A DNA stretch of 64,000 nt from Dendrocalamus latiflorus (GCA_017311315.1 CM029660.1:30637410-30701409), one strand, 5' to 3'; counted from the stretch's first letter, positions 11,767-23,200 are shown. The notes: a model not told the origin generated them from the letters alone. A program made the numbers and translations.

Positions 11767-13667
11767 CTTTGTGATGGACCATGTGCAGGTGTCTACATGT
11801 GAGTGATGAGTAATTGACATTAGTTTGGGTAAGTCGAGTTTTGTTTGGGTGGTTCGGACCTAGACATTGCGTAACGGGCTCGGTCGGACTTGGTCAAACT
11901 TGGTCGTATGGATTAGGATGCATATTCTGATGTTTCGACAGGTTTGGACTTCGTCATGGTAAGTATGATGGTATTTACGCTTTCATGTATCGAGCGGTGC
12001 TATTTGACGTGTTTCTTGTCTGTGTGGCTGCAGGACGTCGAGGCAGAGTCGTGGCGAGACACGGTGGACCGGACTAGGCGCAGGTGGCGCTGAGGTCAGA
12101 ACGGTCGGGATGTGTCGAAGACGACGCGGACTCGAGGTGGTTGTGAGGCGTGCGAGGCAAGGAGCGCGGAAGCTTCCCGGAAGGTGCAGGAGGGGCGAAA
12201 CGGGAATTTCGCAAGGCTGCACAAGCGGGAGCGGGCTCCGTTGGATTTAGCGGGCGTAACGGGGCGGAGACCCGTTAGCCAAGGCTATAAATAGGATTGA
12301 GGGGCTGCATGCCCACTTGAACACTTAAAGGGATTTTGGAGGGAATTAGGGTTAGCTCTAGTCAAAAGAGGATTTGAGGGTTGTTTTCCCTTTTGCTCTT
12401 TAGTTGGTGAGTGCAGGAGAGGAGACAGTGTGTGTCCCCTACGATGGTTTCTATGTGAGAGCTCTGTAGGTGTTCATCTACTCTAAGCTTGTATGGGTAT
12501 GTTCTTGAGTGATTGTGAGAGGGAGAGGACGGATTGAGTGGTTTGTAATCATTCCTCTTGTATCAATCATGTATCTCCTTTCCTCTGGCAATATGAGATG
12601 GATTTGGTTGAGTTTATTTGAGTTCCAGTCTCTCTGTTCAGTGTTTCCTTCGATGCTTTCTGTGTTGAATTTGTGAGTTTCTTGCTTTCTTGTTGTTTGA
12701 TGCTTGGGAGTGCCAAAATGGGTTGCTCTGTGATGGGATAGTGCCACAAGATCATTTGATCGATTTCTTGAAGAGCAAACTTCATTTTAATATCAGATTT
12801 GCATTTTGAGGTTTCTCTGTTCTTCACTGTCATTTCTAGGGTTTTGGTGCCCTCTGTGTTTCCCTTCTTGAGCTGTCCTGAAACTTGGCATGTAGATTCC
12901 TGAGGCTATTGGTTAGCTATCTACAAAATCTCATGGCCAAAGGTTCAAGGGTTTGATGGGAATTTAAGTTTTTGTGCTCTCTTTGTAGTTGTCAGGCTGA
13001 TTCTAGGGTTTGGAGAAATCCTTTGTTTTCCATCATGGTTTGGCCTGATTTTTGGTCTAAGGAGTCCTCTTGATATTGCTAACATATCTGTAAAATTTCA
13101 TGAGCAAAGGACTTGAGATCATGGAGTTATTTGAATTCTTGTGTGCTCCACTCTGAAGGTTTTCAGTTCCTTGATATTTCTAGGGTTTGGCTACTGTACT
13201 TGATTTCCTTCGTAAGAGTCTTTGAAATTTGGTCTGTAGGGTCTTATGGCTATTGTTAAAATGTCAGCAAAGTATCATGGCCATGGGATCAAGGACCTAA
13301 TGGGAATCTAAGTCTTTGCAATGCTTCTGTAAGTTGTTAAGTTTTTTGTTCAAATCTGAATTTGGAGGTCTTGAGTTGAATTTCTTTGGTCCTCTAAATC
13401 TCTCTGGCTTTTATGATCTTTTCCTAAGTTGTTCTGGACTAAAAGAATCAAGGAAGGCCCCTTAATTTCTCTAGAGATCAAAGTCTGCAAGTTGTGCATT
13501 TTCATTGTCTATCTTTCGGGTTTTAGGAGCATAGTTCTTCCACTTCATAGCTCATCATAGCTATTGGAGAGGAATCTCTTCGTGAGTACTTTTTGGGGGC
13601 AAGTTTTTTTTTAAAAAAGACGACATTCACCCCCCCCCCCTTGTCGCCATTCCGGTCCAACACTTTG
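11767..13667 (+). mobile_element. solo LTR of the Sirevirus-like family, with target duplication
   Basis: The LTR itself is 11772-13662. It starts TGATGGACCATGTG, ends CGGTCCAACA, and is flanked by a perfect 5-bp duplication CTTTG at 11767-11771 and 13663-13667. It aligns with the LTR at 3585-5001. No internal element sequence lies inside, so this is a solo LTR left by recombination between two LTRs. It sits in what appears to be an intron of the old transposon ORF, since a TTTCCTAG acceptor follows it near 13710. A poly-C run of ten lies near its 3' end at 13631-13640. Confidence 0.93.
12286..12293 (+). promoter_or_regulatory. TATA box of the solo LTR
   Basis: TATAAATA lies in a GC-richer setting about 515 bp from the LTR start, where a retrotransposon U3 promoter is expected. 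The corresponding segment is missing from the related LTR at 3585-5001. Confidence 0.55.
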
Positions 13668-13699
13668 TTTCTATACTTTCTCTTACTCTTTCCTTTATT

Positions 13700-14693
13700 T
13701 TTCCTAGGTCGCCACAGTCGGAGACATGACCCGGTGACTACTCAAAATAAAGAAAGAGAGATATTTCCTCTGCAAGCAAGCAGGGAGATGGTAAATCATT
13801 CTTTCAAGTGCCCTATTTCTTTTTGAAGATTACATAGTTCTAATCTCCATGTACTTTATAGGTTGTACAGCGATAACAAATCTCTCACTAATGAGCTTGG
13901 CCTGGAAAAGGCGCTTCACAAGAACTTGGCGACTAAGAAGAATGACCTCCTGAGGAATCTTGAGGAGGCTAACTCTGTAGCTTGTGAATTGCAAAAATTT
14001 ATCAAAGGTAAATGACTTCTTTGATGTTTATTTCACTTAATTAGATCTTTTTGCTTTCTTACCCCTTGTTTTCCTTTTATGAAGAAAAAGATCAAGAGGT
14101 GGATAAGCTCCGATCAGAGCTCCAATCAAAGAGCTTGGTGATCAACAAGCTTAATCTCTTAATAAAAAGAGAAACATAAGAGCATTACAACATGGGAAGA
14201 GCATTGCATGAAAAACATCTCCAACCACGAGAAAGAGAAAAAAGAACTTGATACTCAACTCCAAGGTAGGGAAGTCTTACTCGACCAGTCATATTATACT
14301 AGTCGGAATATATATGTATGTTGATTTCTTTGCCTTACTTGCGAGGAACAAGCACCAAAAAATGAGTATTCCAAGGGGAACTTGCGGCCAGTCAAGAGGA
14401 GACAAGAACAGCTAAAACCAACTTACAAGGCAATGTCTCCTTCCTTAACAACATGCTTGATGGTCTTGGTTCAGAGGAGGTTCAACCTCCAAGTGATAAC
14501 CTGGTCGGGCATACCAATTGTCTTGGCCAACAAGTTGGAGCTCTCTAGGAGTTGATCTCTACTTTTAAGGGCAACCAGGCACAATCAATGAAGGAAGCTA
14601 TTGAGAATGGAGTTAGTTTTGCCTTGGCAAAACTCAAGGCCATCGACCACGGCCTCAACTTTCTTCCAGTCGAAGCAGATTTTAACTACACTG
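13700..14693 (+). pseudogene. coiled-coil C-terminal part of the old transposon ORF
   Basis: Exon-like pieces at about 13862-14008, 14085-14178 and 14380-14693 encode charged, leucine-spaced helices (NELGLEKALHKNLA, KDQEVDKLRSELQS) and a tail containing LNFLPVEADFN, as in proteins of this family. Intron-like AT-rich gaps separate them. A TAA interrupts the second piece after KRE, and another stop occurs after QVGAL. The copia insertion at 14694 cuts the last exon, which resumes at 21189. Confidence 0.6.
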
Positions 14694-15169
14694 TGTAAGG
14701 TCCTTAATCATCATGCATAACACATCATCCACTAGTCTAGAGCTAGAACACCTAGGCATGGGGAGTTAGGGGATGACTCACGGTCGCCGATGAATGCCAT
14801 GAGCGAAGACCCGTGCCTGCGTGATGCAGGCGTGGGGACGAGTCGGTGCAGATCGGGGAGGCGTCGGAGTCCGGGTAGTCGCCGGCGAGGTCCTGCAGAG
14901 GCGGCGGCGACGGCCTTCCCGTTGCTTAACAGCGCGTAGGAGATCGGGTCCTTAGGGTTGTACGGGGTTTTGGCTCTCACGAGGAACGACCAGAGAAGAA
15001 CCCCAACGTGAGAGGCCGGAGCCCCCTTTTATCTTACACTGTTGCAACGGGGGACCGTAACCAAGGTTGGTTAGGCACCCCCGATCAGGGCGCGTGATTG
15101 ACGGGGAAACGTGGGTTTCCCCCACGTCTCCCTCTACCGGCCGTTTGGCCTAGATCAAAAAACCCAACA
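14694..15169 (-). repeat. 3' LTR of the minus-strand copia element
   Basis: On the + strand it runs TGTAAGGTCC to AAACCCAACA. The next bases, 15170-15181, are the complement of an AAGGGGGAGAAT polypurine tract. It contains an 82-residue open frame on the minus strand (14732-14980) that recurs exactly in the other LTR; this shows LTR identity, not a gene. Confidence 0.95.
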
Positions 15170-15181
15170 TTCTCCCCCTTG
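15170..15181 (-). other. polypurine tract of the copia element
   Basis: The minus strand reads AAGGGGGAGAAT immediately before the 3' LTR, which is the standard position for plus-strand DNA priming. Confidence 0.85.
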
Positions 15182-15360
15182 ATCGTAAGGCTAAACATCA
15201 TAAGCCCTCTCTCAATAAAAGTTCACACCAAAGTAATGCTTCACAACAGTCAATTAAGTACCGCTGGACATCAGTACTTATAGTGCTCCCTTCTATATCG
15301 ATCGGATAACATAATACTTCATGGGAGTTGGTTACTTTATATGGTCCTCTTATTCCAGGA

Positions 15361-18300
15361 TCACAGGCTCTCCAATAAACCCATGCCGGCAACATGATCA
15401 CGAAAAATATTGGGTGGTAAGCCTTTTGTGAGCGGATCCGCAAGCATAAATTTAGTTCCAATATGCTCAACCTTAATTGTTTGATCCTGGACTCTATCTT
15501 TCACAACATGATACTTTATGTCAATGTGCTTGGCAGCTGCACTCGACTTGTTGTTACTCGAATAGAAAACTGCGGGTTGATTATCGCAGTACAAAATGAG
15601 TGGTCTAGAAATGTTGTCTACCACTCTCAATCCTGGGATAAAGTTCTTAAGTCATACAGCCTGCCCGGTAGCCTCATAACATGCCACAAACTCATCTTGC
15701 ATCGTTGAAGATGCCGTAAGGGTTTGTTTGGAGCTATTCCACGAGATAGCTCCTCCAGCGAGTGTGAAGATATAACCTGACGTGGATTCCTTAGTATCAA
15801 CACATCCCGCAAAATCTGAATCTGAATAACCAATAACTTCAAGGTTATCACATTTTCTATATGTGAGCATGTGACCTTTAGTGCCTTGCATATAGCGCAG
15901 GACTTTCTTAACGGCTTTCCAGTGGTCCGGTCCTGGATTTGACTGATATCTGCCAAGCATCCCGGTAACAAAAGCTAAATCAGGGCGCGTACATACTTGA
16001 GCATACATAATACTTCCGACAGCAGAAGCTTGAGGTATAGCCTTCATCTGATCAGATTCATAGTCATTCTTTGGGCATTGAAATTTCCCAAACTTATCGC
16101 CCTTAACAATAGGAGCAGGCGAGGCAGAGCATTTATGCATATTGTATCTCTTTAGTACTCTGTCAATGTATGCCTTTTGTGATAAACTTAATGTTCCTTT
16201 GGACCTATCTCGGTAAATTTCAATACCAAGAACATAAGATGCTTCACCGAGATCCTTCATGTCAAAATTGGACGAGAGAAATCTTTTAGTTTCCCGCAGC
16301 ATCCACATAAAGTATTAAGAAGGTGTAATTACTCCCCCTGAACTTAACATAAGTACAATTATCAACATCATTCTCCTTAAATCCAAATTTCCTTATGACT
16401 TCATCAAACTTAAGGTACCATTGCCTAGAAGCTTGCTTCAGGCCATATATGGATTTCCTTAGCTTGCATCCCAAATGTTCCTCGCCTTCCACAACAAAAA
16501 CTTCCGGTTGTGTCATGTAAACGTCCTCATACAAGTCTCCATTCAGGAATGCAGTCTTAACGTCCATTTGGTGCAACTCTAAATCAAAATGCGCTGTGAG
16601 CGCCATTATGATTCTAAATGAATCTTTGGTTGAGACAGGCGAAAAGGTTTCATTATAATCAATGCCTTCTCTCTGTGTAAACCCTTTCGCTACAAGTCTC
16701 ACCTTAAAACTTTCGATGTTCCCTTTGGAGTCACGTTTTGTTTTGTAGACCCATTTGCAGCCTACTGTTTTGGCTCCATTAGGAATTTCCACTAAGTCCC
16801 ATACACCATTATTGCCCATAGACTTAATTTCATCTTTCATGGCATCTAGCCATTTAGATGAATCCTTACTCTTCATAGCTTCCTTATAAGAGCTAGGATC
16901 ATCCATCTTCCCAAGATCATCCTCATTCAAGTAAACCTCATAATCACTTGGGATAGCAGATCTCCTCACTCGTTCTGATCTCCTGACAGGTTCATTAGCA
17001 GGCTCATTAGGCTGTTCATTAATTGTCACAGAGGGTTGTGAAGGCTCATCATTAGGTGCCGCACTTGTATTTTCAGAGCCCTCAACTGAAGGAGTAGCCA
17101 CAGAATTAACTGGAGATGCAACAGGAGTTGCAACTACAGGATCAACTGTGGGCACAACCACTTGGGGCACAGGAAAATCAGTCTGTCGGATTAGCGGTGA
17201 AGCAACATAAATCCGCTTCTCCTCAAGATCAATTTTTCTGGGCTCCAAGTCCCCACTGATGCCATCATTTTCCAAGAACACAGCGTGCCTTGTCTCTACA
17301 AATTTTGTGGTACGATCTGGACAATAGAATCGGTACCCTTTAGACCTGTCACGGTAGCCAATAAAATGGCAACTCACAGTCTTGGGATCTAATTTCCCAA
17401 TTTGTGGGTTAAAAAATTTAGCTTCAGCCGCACATCCCCACACATGGAGGTAGTTCAAACTAGGTTTTCTCCCAGTCCATAATTCATAAGGTGTTTTAGG
17501 CACTGATTTACTGGGAACCCGATTGAGTATGTGTGCAGCAGTCTTTAATGCTTCCATCCATAACTTTATAGGCAAACTGGAGTAGCTCAACATACTTCGA
17601 ACCATGTCTATAAGTGTGCGGTTTCTTCTTTCCGCTACTCCATTTTGTTGGGGATCACCAGGCATTGAGTACTGGGTGACTATACCATTTTCTTGTAGGA
17701 ACCTGGCAAAAGGACCAGGAATCTGCCCATAAGTTGCGTGTCGTCCATAATACTCTCCCCCACGATCCGAGCGCACTACTTTAATCTTTAGATTGTTCTG
17801 ATTTTCAACTTCAGCCTTAAATATCTTAAATTTATCAAGTGCTTCGGATCTCTCTTTAATAGGATAGATATAGCCATAACGTGAGTAATCATCAGTGAAC
17901 GTAATAAAAGAATCATAACCATCTACTGATGTCACAGGGAAAGGACCACATATGTCAGTATGAATTAATTCCAAAATCACTGTGCTTCGAGTAGCACCTT
18001 TCTTTATTTGCTTTACATACTTGCCTTTGATACAATCAAGGCAATGATCATCCGAATCATTAAAGTCTAAAGGGTGGAGAATTTCATCTTTAATGAGACG
18101 TTCAATTCTCCCCCTCGAAATGTGGCCCAAACGACAGTGCCACAATTTCGACGAAGTCTCATTAATTCGCTTACGCTTTTTATTCACATCACATACATTC
18201 ATGGATATAAGAGAATCTTGCAGGGATAACATATAAAGCTTGTCGTGTCGGATGGCACGACCAACATTATCATTATTAAAATAAATCAAACACATTCCGT

Positions 18301-18505
18301 GTCCAAAATTACAAGAATATCCATCATTATCTAATAATGAAATGGAAATCAAGTTTCTTCTCATCGAGGGAACATAAAGAACATCATTAAGTTTCATTAC
18401 AAAACCATTATTCAAAACTAAAGAAACCGATCCAATAGCTTGAATTTCGGCTTCCATCCCATTAGTCACTCTTAGGCTTCTTTGCCCTCTGAGAGTTCTC
18501 AACAT
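15361..18505 (-). pseudogene. copia pol: protease remnant, integrase, RT, RNase H; disrupted
   Basis: The long frame 18505-16286 begins inside the protease region, then shows the pre-integrase zinc module (LWHCRLGH to CLDC), the integrase core (HTDICGPF, FTDDYSRYGY, VRSDRGGEY, NGVAERRNRT), and RT (GCKWVYKTK, RLVAKGFTQ, QMDVKTAFLNG, YGLKQASRQWY). At about 16296 the RT catalytic box stops after LYVD and the frame shifts; a small deletion has removed the rest of the YVDD box. The reading resumes at 16308-15652 in another frame, is cut by TGA at 15652-15654 where the family has tryptophan, and continues to 15361. This copy lacks a working RT. Confidence 0.93.
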
Positions 18506-19133
18506 ATGGAATCCCTTTCTTTATATAGCCCTCTCTATTTCTAGAGGGACCAGCTTTATTTGAGGAGCCGACTTGATTCACAAAATCAGTAGCCCCCTCA
18601 GTCTTGAGCCTCTCTTCCTCTTGTGAAACATTAGTGATCAACTCGCTCATGGTCCACTTGTCCTTAATAGTGTTATAATTCACCTTAAAAGCTTCAAATT
18701 GCTTAGGAAGAGACATCATAATGTAATGGACAACGAAACCATCAGAAATTGCCATGTCCATTGTCTTAAGTCTGGCAGCAATATTGATTATGGTCATAAT
18801 GTGCTCACGGACATTTCCAGTACCATTGTACTTAGTGTTCATGAGCCTGTGCATCAGTGTGGTAGCATAAACCTTAGAGGACCCCTTAAAGTGATCCTCG
18901 ATGGAGGACAAAAAGTCCTTCACCCTTTCCTTTTCAGGGATTGCTCCCCTTATGGTTTCACTGATGGAGTTCTTCATTACAGCAAGTGAAACACGGTTAG
19001 ACCGCTCCCACTTCTCAGCATTAGTTTTATACTCCTTCATTTTGTCATCAAAATTGTCCTCCCCTTCCTTAGGAGCGACAGGCTCATCGAACCTGAACGC
19101 ATAGTCCAGATCCAAGAGCTGGAAAGTCGTCAT
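18462..19133 (-). pseudogene. copia gag, C-terminus deleted
   Basis: The frame starts at an ATG at 19133 and encodes a typical copia gag body (TTFQLLDLDYAF, IKDKWTMSELITNVSQEEERL). It ends shortly after a basic GPSRNREGYIKKG stretch. The CCHC zinc knuckle and the protease DSGA motif, which normally follow, are not found anywhere between this frame and pol; the pol frame resumes within the protease domain in another frame. This points to an internal deletion across the gag-protease junction. Gag normally packages the element RNA into particles. Confidence 0.85.
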
Positions 19134-20698
19134 AAGCGTAAACTTCCATTTCTGAAAGTTACCACCATTAAGTGACTCAATTGCATTAACTTGAGCGGAA
19201 ACTTAAGCAGCTGAAAAATTTAAAAATTACATTAGGAAAGCGCATAATTAATTTGCATGAAAGTTAATCTTACGTTGGTATGATTAACAACATGCTCATA
19301 AGAATTTTTCACATCACCGTTGGGCAGAAGCGAAAAAATTTAATCATAATTTATGTCATGCAATTACAATTAACGTTGGTCAAAAAGTAACAGCATGGCA
19401 AAATTAGACATAATAAAATAAACATAATTGATGACATGCAATTACAATTAACGTTGGTCCAAAAGTAATAGCATGTCAAAATTAAACATAACCCTCTAAT
19501 TGAATTTCTCGTTGGTTCCATTCAATTAGGGGCAGAGCATCACGCAGCGGAAAAAAAAGGCATAATATTTTTCAGCAGCTTAGCAACATTATCCAGTAAT
19601 AATTTCATAAGAGACATCAAATAATCATTAATTAAACATTAGGTATATCATAAATATCATGAAATATACACTGAAAATAAAGCCTAACAGCCTGAAGTAT
19701 ATACCATAAAACAATTTCATGTATATATGCCTAAATATATGCATGAAATATATACTGAAATATATATATATATTTAACATGCACAGCCCAAAACCTCAGT
19801 TGGCCCAAAAACATAAGCATTTGGTCCACAAAAATGCAGCCCAAAAGACTCCCGCGTACAGGCTAAAAGCGGACGGCCCAAGATATCCGCGCGCCTTTCG
19901 GCCCAGAAATGCACCGCGCAGCCCACTCATGCGCTAGGCCAAAAAAACCCGCACGCACGCGCGCCGTTTGATCCTCATCGGATGGCTGGAAACATAGCCA
20001 GCCCATAAAAATTTCGGCCCGCAAGAACGACGGCCGTCCGATCAAATCGGACGGCCGAGCACACGGGCGGCAGGGATTAAAACCCCGGAAAGCCCTAACC
20101 CTAGTTCAAAACCACCGGCCTCCACCCGAAAAACACGAAGCCCCCTGTGGCGGCGGCGGCAGCGGCGGGAGGGGCGGTAGCGGCGGGGAAGCGGCGACGC
20201 GCGGCCCCGAAGAAAGAGCGGCGGCGCGCGCGCGGCGTGGCGTCCAGCGGCGCCCGAAAACGGCGAGCGGCATCAGCGGTGCGGCGGCCATGGCGTCCAG
20301 TAGCACCGGCGGCGCGGCGGCGGCCCGAGCTGGTGGCCACAACGGCGGCGACAGCGAGAGGCGGGAGGCCCGGCGCGACATGGCCGCGGCACCCGACGCG
20401 GCGCGGTGGCTGCCCGAGACGGCGCGGCGGCAGCATAGCGCCGGCGGCGCACGGCGGCAGCGCACCCGTAAGCCCTCCCCTTTCTCCCTTTTTTTTTGAT
20501 TTGGGGATTTAGGGTTCGGGAGGGGGGATCTTTAGGGTATCTTCATTAGGGTTTTCATTAGGATTTTGCCAATCAAACTTGAATCATCTCCTTCTATATG
20601 CTGGCCGAACCATTAATCAAGAACATCATCAAATAAAACCTTAATCCAAAACTTAACCGAGCACATCAGGGGCTAGGGTTCTAGGAAAGACTAGTGCT
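19134..20698 (-). other. long 5' leader of the copia element
   Basis: The leader runs from the primer-binding site to gag. Its first part on the minus strand (20500-20100) is very GC-rich with GCC/GGC runs and gives long alanine/proline frames without a recognisable domain. Its later part (19740-19200) is AT-rich. The GC-rich part might be a structured leader or captured host sequence; neither can be decided from sequence alone. Confidence 0.6.
19352..19491. repeat. two diverged tandem copies of a ~78-bp unit in the copia leader
   Basis: The units at about 19352-19413 and 19428-19491 share GCAATTACAATTAACGTTGG and the following AAAAGTAAYAGCATG. A weaker third copy containing TTACGTTGG lies near 19270. 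Confidence 0.7.
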
Positions 20699-20710
20699 GC
20701 TCTGATACCA
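20699..20710 (-). other. primer-binding site, initiator tRNA-Met type
   Basis: The minus strand reads TGGTATCAGAGC two bases inside the 5' LTR, the usual binding site for initiator methionine tRNA used by plant copia elements to prime minus-strand synthesis. Confidence 0.93.
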
Positions 20711-20712
20711 AA

Positions 20713-21188
20713 TGTAAGGTCCTTAATCATCATGCATAACACATCATCCACTAGTCTAGAGCTAGAACACCTAGGCATGGGGAGTTAGGGGATGACTCAC
20801 GGTCGCCGATGAATGCCATGAGCGAAGACCCGTGCCTGCGTGATGCAGGCGTGGGGACGAGTCGGTGCAGATCGGGGAGGCGTCGGAGTCCGGGTAGTCG
20901 CCGGCGAGGTCCTGCAGAGGCGGCGGCGACGGCCTTCCCGTTGCTTAACAGCGCGTAGGAGATCGGGTCCTTAGGGTTGTACGGGGTTTTGGCTCTCACG
21001 AGGAACGACCAGAGAAGAACCCCAACGTGAGAGGCCGGAGCCCCCTTTTATCTTACACTGTTGCAACGGGGGACCGTAACCAAGGTTGGTTAGGCACCCC
21101 CGATCAGGGCGCGTGATTGACGGGGAAACGTGGGTTTCCCCCACGTCTCCCTCTACCGGCCGTTTGGCCTAGATCAAAAAACCCAACA
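20713..21188 (-). repeat. 5' LTR of the minus-strand copia element
   Basis: It has the same 476-bp length and, on reading, the same sequence as 14694-15169, and runs TGTAAGGTCC to AAACCCAACA on the + strand. Confidence 0.95.
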
Positions 21189-21309
21189 CACTGATCAGGA
21201 GGCTAACATTTTCATTGAAGAAGCTAGGCCAGCCAGAAGAAAAGTTGCCGAGGACATGCAAGTCGGGTCTACTTCCAACAACCAAAAATCTGGTGAATCC
21301 GAGGAGTAG
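21189..21309 (+). pseudogene. last exon piece of the old transposon ORF after the copia insertion
   Basis: It resumes the frame cut at 14693 and encodes a short acidic tail (DQEANIFIEEARPARRK, ending with GESEE) up to TAG at 21307-21309. The 5-bp target duplication CACTG is its first five bases. Confidence 0.6.
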
Positions 21310-22090
21310 ATAGATGAAAAACATATAAAACTTGGTTTGTAAATGTAAAACTTTTAGGATATGTATACATCTTTTCTAGTTCCCTGCAATTTTTGTATTT
21401 CTGAGTAGTTAGTAACTCGGGCAAAAAATAGGCTAAGATAAAAGTTACAAGTATAACTTGCCCTAGCCCCCAACTGTTTGCTTAGTTAAGAGAAAGAACT
21501 AAGGAAACAGTAAAAAGAATCAATGTAAATATTATTGACCATATGTTTGTAACTTAGTACCCTTCTATTGGTAGCATGAGTTAGAGATACGACACTAGGA
21601 AGTTCCTTCTAGTGGGCAAGACCATATGCAAAAAGGAGAGACTTCGACTAGGTAACATCACCTTTCCCCGACTAGCGTATGGAAAGACAGTACTTAGGGA
21701 CTACTCGTTGTTGAGTTCTCGGAACTCGAGGAGTAATCAAAAGACAGTGCCTCACCACTCAGAGCAACCCCTACCAGGAAGGAAAATTTTGGGTTATAAC
21801 CATTTTTGGGTGCTCCATTGGTGAATGGATGCTAATCCTCTGTAGGTAGGGTCGAATGTGGAGCACTATCGACCTCGTACATAGTGCCGGTGATGATAAC
21901 CGTAGGGTTTCGATTACCAGCTGATGGCGAAGACCCAGAGAAGTGTGTTCTAGGATTTTGCACATAAGGTTTGCCGTTAACTAGCAGGCTTGAGTGCTCG
22001 GAGGTGGTGGCCTCAAGAGTAGGTGGAGCCCTCGAGGGGGGGCGAATGTTGGTTCTGGCCACTTGGGCTCTTGCCCTCTGTACGATCAAG
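21310..22090. other. 3' untranslated part of the old LTR element
   Basis: No coding potential is recognised. The stretch ends in GAGGGGGGG near 22035, followed by TGTTGGTTCTGG, a candidate polypurine tract and LTR start. Confidence 0.4.
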
Positions 22091-22456
22091 AAGGGGTCAG
22101 GTAGGCGCCTCGTCGGTTCGTGAATCCCACACGTGGTCGTGGGTTATTGTTTCAAGACTTTTACCTACACACAATCGTTGAGTGATTATTGTCAGAGACT
22201 GAGGTTGGATATGTGCGGTTATATATAAGAGATAAGGACGCACATTCCCTTTTGACTGTCGTACATAGTTAATTGCAGTGGATTTAGTATCCAATCAGAG
22301 GATAGAGTCTATGTGTCTGATTATGAACCTCTCCAATCAAGGAGTGATTGATAATTAGCTTGGTTCGAACATATTCTTCCTGATCAAGGGTTCTCGAAAA
22401 AACTATTGGAGCAATTATCTATCCGATGGTTAACAGACATTAAGTTAATTTATTAA
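22091..22456 (+). repeat. 3' LTR-like direct repeat of the old element
   Basis: It aligns with 8545-8925 as described there. A Tourist-like MITE begins about 150 bp downstream. Confidence 0.65.
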
Positions 22457-22604
22457 GGAGACTATTACAAAGAAAATACGCTACACCCCAAGCAAGTTCT
22501 AACAATCTTGACAGTGACGTCCGCCAAGGGGTATAAGAGTCCTTCCTCAACAAGTGGTCCCGAGCTGCGGTTTTGGCCGGTCGATGACATTTGCCTATAA
22601 TTAA

Positions 22605-23200
22605 GGCCTCGTTTGGCACAGCTTCACCAACAGTTTCATGAGCTGTTGTGAGCTGTTTTTTGCCAAACACCCTTTTTGCAAACAGCTTCATGGGTGAAGC
22701 TCCTTTTTTCTGCTCCCACAAAGGAATGGAGAGAGGTGAAGCTGAAAAAAGTAGCTTTTCACAGCTCTCTCCCTTAGGCCCGCAGTTCTAGGAACCCACT
22801 GCCCCTCTGGTTCACCAAAATTACACGCATTTACCACTAGTCCATCCCGTTCACCTCTCCTGTTCACGAAACATAAACAAGGCACTAATATTGCTTCCTA
22901 ATGATTCTAATTTTTTATTATTTTTTATTTTAATGTTTTACTTCATACTCATTCAAATATATTATTTTTTAATTCATATGACCATATACAAACATACAAC
23001 TCCAAATGTTAGAACAAGTCAGGTAGACAGGGGCATCTTGAACAATTGCCCTCTCTCAGCCATGCATGAAGTTGTTGGTGAAGCTGTTTTGCCAAACAGT
23101 TTTCCAAAACAGATTTAGCTTCATCGGTGAAGAAGCTGCTCGTGAAGCTGAAATAAAAAAACAGCTTCACTAGTGAAGCTGAGCTGTGCCAAACGGGGCC
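22605..23200. mobile_element. Tourist-like (PIF/Harbinger) MITE, 596 bp
   Basis: Terminal inverted repeats read GGCCTCGTTTGGCACAGCT on the left and GGCCCCGTTTGGCACAGCT on the right. A 3-bp TAA duplication lies at 22602-22604 and 23201-23203. Subterminal copies of GTGAAGCTG in both orientations are frequent. It has no coding capacity. Confidence 0.9.

Larger units (their letters stand above)
14694..21188 (-). mobile_element. complete Ty1/copia retrotransposon, 6.5 kb, minus strand
   Basis: Two 476-bp LTRs (14694-15169 and 20713-21188) that look identical by eye enclose a primer-binding site, gag, pol and a polypurine tract in minus orientation. A perfect 5-bp target duplication CACTG is present at 14689-14693 and 21189-21193. 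The target was the last exon of the older transposon ORF. Identical LTRs indicate a young insertion, yet the coding region has lost key parts: the gag/protease junction, the RT YVDD box, and a tryptophan codon in RNase H. It may have moved with proteins supplied by an intact relative. Confidence 0.96.
8545..22456 (+). mobile_element. old LTR element carrying a 'putative gypsy-type transposon' ORF, with two nested insertions
   Basis: Direct repeats of about 370 bp at 8545-8925 and 22091-22456 flank a region holding scattered exons of a plant 'putative gypsy type transposon' protein (Pfam Transposase_28 type). A G-rich tract GAGGGGGGG near 22035 lies shortly before the right repeat, where a 3' polypurine tract would be expected. 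No gag, protease, RT or integrase was recognised, so it looks like a non-autonomous (LARD- or Dasheng-like) element. Removing the solo LTR and the copia element leaves roughly 5.5 kb. The outer ends are uncertain because the repeats are diverged and no target duplication was identified. Confidence 0.6.

Noticed and set aside
14732..14980. 82-residue frame repeated exactly at 20751-20999
   Set aside because: Lies within the copia LTRs; the exact repetition reflects LTR identity, not a gene pair.
20101..20512. Long alanine/arginine/proline frames on both strands
   Set aside because: GC-rich copia leader; open frames on opposite strands at once are expected from composition.
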